Shown here: piece by piece, positions 5,291 through 7,576 of the stretch
How positions within the stretch are numbered: position 1 is the stretch's first letter
How the letters are laid out: each line of letters starts with the position of its first letter
Assembly: GCA_937901445.1 (NCBI GenBank)
Contig: CALDHY010000001.1
Coordinates: 1 to 7,576, forward strand
Direction of reading: 5' to 3'
DNA: 7,576 bases
Origin: an uncultured Selenomonadales bacterium
GTDB taxonomy: Bacteria; Bacillota; Negativicutes; Selenomonadales; Selenomonadaceae
Position numbers and translations under genes: made by a program
Notes under the pieces: generated by a model
What the model was told of the DNA's origin: nothing
The model's database searches: none
Seen by the model: only the letters and a program-made list of their open reading frames with translations

Positions 5291-6862
5291 TTATGAAACT
5301 TCCTCAACATTAATATTAACGGTAATTGAAGTGCCGGTCGCCGGTTCAGAATCAATTTGCAAAAATCCTTTGTGGCGTTCGACAACTTCACGAATTAATT
5401 TCATTCCGTAGCCGTGCCCTGCGCCCTTTGTCGTATACGCGCCAGCAAGTACATCAGCAATTTCTTTTTCAGTCATTCCGCAGCCGGTATCGTCAACAGT
5501 TATTGTTAAGCCCTGCGCAGTTACGCCAATAAAAACTTCAACTTGTCGCGCAGGTTTTTTATCGTCAATCGCCTCAAAAGAATTTTCAATCAAGTTGCCG
5601 ATAACCAATGCAAGTTCCCGCGTCGAAAGGAACAAATTTTTTTCAGGAAGGTTGCTGTCCCTGCGAAGTTCAAAGTCTATATCCAATTCGGCGGCGCGGT
5701 TAGCCTTGCCGATTAACAGCGCGGCAATGGTTTTATCTTGAATCATTCGTAAAATATTTTGCCCGCACTTTTCTGCAGATTCTTCGTTGATAAATTCTAC
5801 AGCCTGTTCATTTTCGCCGAGTTGCAACAAGCCTGAAATTATGTGAAGTTTATTTCTGAATTCGTGCGTATTGGCGCGCAGGGCGTCGATAATGTGATTT
5901 AAGCCGGTAAGTTGTTCGGTAAGATTTACAAACTCCGTGCGGTTGCGCAGAATCACCATAACCGCGTCAAGATTTTCAAGCGGGCGCAGCGGTATCATAC
6001 TTACCAAAAAAGATTTTTCCTCAAGTTCAACCATCGACCACGAAATAATCATATTGGAGCGCAAACACTCAATGGCTCCCGCGTAAAGCGGCGATTCTTC
6101 AGACAAAATATTTTCTTTTATGTAAGACTTTGCCGGCAGATTTTTATAAATAATTTTTTTGTTTTCGTTGACGACAAAAATTCCCTCGTTGAGTTTGTCA
6201 AGAATTTCTTCACGTTGCAAATACATTTGTGCAAAAGTTGTAGGGTCGTAGCCTAGCAAAATTCGCCGAATACTCCTTGAAATTGCATACGCCAAAAATA
6301 ATCCCGTTGCAAGCGAAATTGCTAAAAATCCCAATGCACTTGCAACAATATCATGCTTGTGCCGTTCAATATTTTTTGTCGAAGTGCTAGCCATAACGAA
6401 GCCTATAACTTCGCCGTTGCCGTTTCGCACAGAATGAAAGGCGCGTTTCTGTATGTCAGGATGCCCCTTAAAAGTTGTAACGTATTTATCACGAACGCCG
6501 GTAATTGCCTGCGTTTCATCGCCGCCAACAAATTTTTGCCCAATAAGATTTTTATCAGGGTGGTAAAGTCTGATATTTTCAGTATTCGCAATTACAATAT
6601 AATCGACAGTGCTTTTTGTAATGTGTGAAATACCATCAAGCCTTGCTCGAAGTTGCGGGGAACATTCGCCGACCTCCAACGCAGATATTATTTCAGAATC
6701 ATGCGCCACAATATAGGCGATTCTTGACAGCGTATTTTCTAAGTTGGTGTTCATTTCTTGAATCTGTCCAGGCAAAATCATTAAGACTGATAACGCCGCC
6801 ACTACTACAACCAACAACACATAAGAGATTAAAATTTTTCTTGTTACTGACAGGCGTTTCAT
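5291..6862 (-). CDS. DcuS/CitA-family membrane sensor histidine kinase
   Basis: This 523-residue sensor kinase has the usual DcuS/CitA order. TM1 is at about 10-30, an extracytoplasmic Cache/PAS sensor at 31-170, TM2 at about 172-194, a cytoplasmic PAS at about 215-310, the phosphoacceptor helix at about 320-350, and the HATPase domain at about 385-520. The phosphoacceptor is His333 in ANTHEFRNKLHIISGLLQLG, typical of this family. The ATP-binding N-box is GNLIENSFEAID (422-433), with DDTGCGM (457-463) and GHGYGMKL (482-489), all intact. Sensor residues Arg98 and His101 (RLYHP), Phe111 and Arg140-x-Phe142 line up with those reported for fumarate binding in DcuS (R107, H110, F120, R147, F149), so a C4-dicarboxylate or citrate-like ligand is inferred. 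The start is ATG 6862, 9 nt after AGGAG, which overlaps the stop of the hydrolase gene 12 bp upstream. No response-regulator gene follows; the partner must lie upstream of the window or elsewhere. No clear terminator is seen after it. Confidence 0.92.
   Translation of the reverse strand: MKRLSVTRKILISYVLLVVVVAALSVLMILPGQIQEMNTNLENTLSRIAYIVAHDSEIISALEVGECSPQLRARLDGISHITKSTVDYIVIANTENIRLYHPDKNLIGQKFVGGDETQAITGVRDKYVTTFKGHPDIQKRAFHSVRNGNGEVIGFVMASTSTKNIERHKHDIVASALGFLAISLATGLFLAYAISRSIRRILLGYDPTTFAQMYLQREEILDKLNEGIFVVNENKKIIYKNLPAKSYIKENILSEESPLYAGAIECLRSNMIISWSMVELEEKSFLVSMIPLRPLENLDAVMVILRNRTEFVNLTEQLTGLNHIIDALRANTHEFRNKLHIISGLLQLGENEQAVEFINEESAEKCGQNILRMIQDKTIAALLIGKANRAAELDIDFELRRDSNLPEKNLFLSTRELALVIGNLIENSFEAIDDKKPARQVEVFIGVTAQGLTITVDDTGCGMTEKEIADVLAGAYTTKGAGHGYGMKLIREVVERHKGFLQIDSEPATGTSITVNINVEEVS
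5546..5553 (-). repeat. Octamer CTGCGCGA, copy within the kinase gene
   Basis: It reads CTGCGCGA on the minus strand, here encoding Pro-Ala-Arg (CCT GCG CGA), a reading frame different from the Leu-Arg-Asp copies. Confidence 0.7.
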
Positions 6863-6874
6863 TTTCTTTCGCTC

Positions 6875-7576
6875 CTAATTTCTGAACAAATGACGATTCA
6901 AATTGATAATTTCGGCGATTAACATTTTGCCGCGTAAATCGGGATGCATACCGTCAATCGCAAAACTTGCCGACATTTCGCCCGCCTCATTGTAAAAGTA
7001 CGGTTCAATGTCAATGTAAAAATCCCTAGTCTTTAGAAAATTATTTATTGCGGTTAATTTTTCGTGCCAATTTTCATCTGTTTCAGTGCGGAAAACGTAA
7101 TAAATATTTGCGGGATTAATCGGCATAATCGTTAAAAAAATTGGGCGAATATCATTTTCAAGGCAAAACTTTTCAATTTCTTTGAAATCGTCAATTACAC
7201 TTTCAGCCGTAATGCTTGCATCGCGCAGACAATTAGTCCCTGTCGAAATAATTAAGTTTTTGGGGTGGAAGGGTAAAATATCGCTGTAGACGCGCTGTAA
7301 TGACGTGTGAGCCGTGTCTCCGCTTCGGCTAAGGTTAATTACCTTAAAATTTAAAAACGTGTTGTAGGCGTATTCTAGGGCGCGTGGAGAGTAACTGACT
7401 GCGCCGCCGCCATGAGCTACACTGTCGCCCAAAATTGCCACGTCAACGCCGCCTGTATAATCTTCAACGACAAATTTTTCAGAATCAGACCACGTGCCTA
7501 TAGGATTATTTTCAGCGTCAAGGGCGCGCACTCTCCAATAGTACGGACCGGCATAGGGGCGGGCGTATTCGTCATA
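6875..7576 (-). CDS. Partial FnIII plus SGNH/GDSL hydrolase (5' end beyond window)
   Basis: 233 residues are visible and the frame stays open to the right edge, so the N-terminus is missing. A GTG at 7531 lies inside a domain and is not a credible start. Residues 1-37 (YYWRVRALDAENNPIGTWS) are the last strands of a fibronectin type III domain, a module common in surface enzymes. From about 44 to 233 runs an SGNH hydrolase: block I ILGDSVAHGGG with nucleophile Ser52, block II Gly86 (NLSRSGDTA), block III Gly113 and Asn115 (STGTN), and block V DGMHPD with Asp208 and His211. All four blocks are intact, so it is likely an active esterase or deacetylase. An extracytoplasmic carbohydrate or acyl-ester substrate is inferred from the FnIII module. 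Its TAG stop overlaps the ribosome binding site of the kinase gene, so the two are probably co-transcribed and translationally coupled. Confidence 0.88.
   Translation of the reverse strand, partial: YDEYARPYAGPYYWRVRALDAENNPIGTWSDSEKFVVEDYTGGVDVAILGDSVAHGGGAVSYSPRALEYAYNTFLNFKVINLSRSGDTAHTSLQRVYSDILPFHPKNLIISTGTNCLRDASITAESVIDDFKEIEKFCLENDIRPIFLTIMPINPANIYYVFRTETDENWHEKLTAINNFLKTRDFYIDIEPYFYNEAGEMSASFAIDGMHPDLRGKMLIAEIINLNRHLFRN
7221..7228 (-). repeat. Octamer CTGCGCGA, copy within the hydrolase gene
   Basis: It reads CTGCGCGA on the minus strand and encodes Leu-Arg-Asp in NCLRDAS, directly after block III of the SGNH hydrolase. Confidence 0.7.

Overview
The window reads as the chromosome of an AT-rich Firmicutes-like bacterium. 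Strong GGAGG-type ribosome binding sites precede most genes, start codons include TTG, and spacers carry A/T tracts. My best guess is a diderm Negativicutes/Selenomonadales relative. It rests on overall style and gene families, not on a marker gene. No phage, insertion sequence, CRISPR array or tRNA is visible.

Layout, left to right. Positions 1-99 hold a near-consensus minus-strand promoter firing out of the left edge. The RNA would begin with a small hairpin and a boxA-like sequence, which resembles the start of an rRNA operon. An AT-rich gene-free stretch follows, then a plus-strand promoter and a solitary LivK-type branched-chain amino-acid-binding lipoprotein (437-1609). A bidirectional terminator separates it from the rest of the window, where every gene is on the minus strand.

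In transcription order the minus-strand genes are: (i) a 5'-truncated FnIII plus SGNH/GDSL hydrolase at the right edge; (ii) a DcuS/CitA-type membrane sensor histidine kinase, 12 bp downstream and probably translationally coupled; (iii) a 326-residue protein with a FliD-C-like C-terminal region and a disordered middle, with its own promoter; (iv) the dipeptidase PepD; (v) a membrane-anchored protein with two BamE/CAP-associated-like repeats and an NTF2-like tail. The genes suggest peptide and amino-acid use (PepD, LivK), C4-dicarboxylate or citrate sensing and cell-surface functions. They do not form one obvious pathway.

The most unusual signal is at the DNA level. The octamer CTGCGCGA (reverse TCGCGCAG) occurs nine times by my reading, against roughly 0.1 expected from base composition. 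It occurs on both strands, between genes and in several reading frames. That pattern fits a genome-wide iterated motif (uptake sequence, Chi-like site or similar) rather than codon choice. Coordinates and counts were read by eye.
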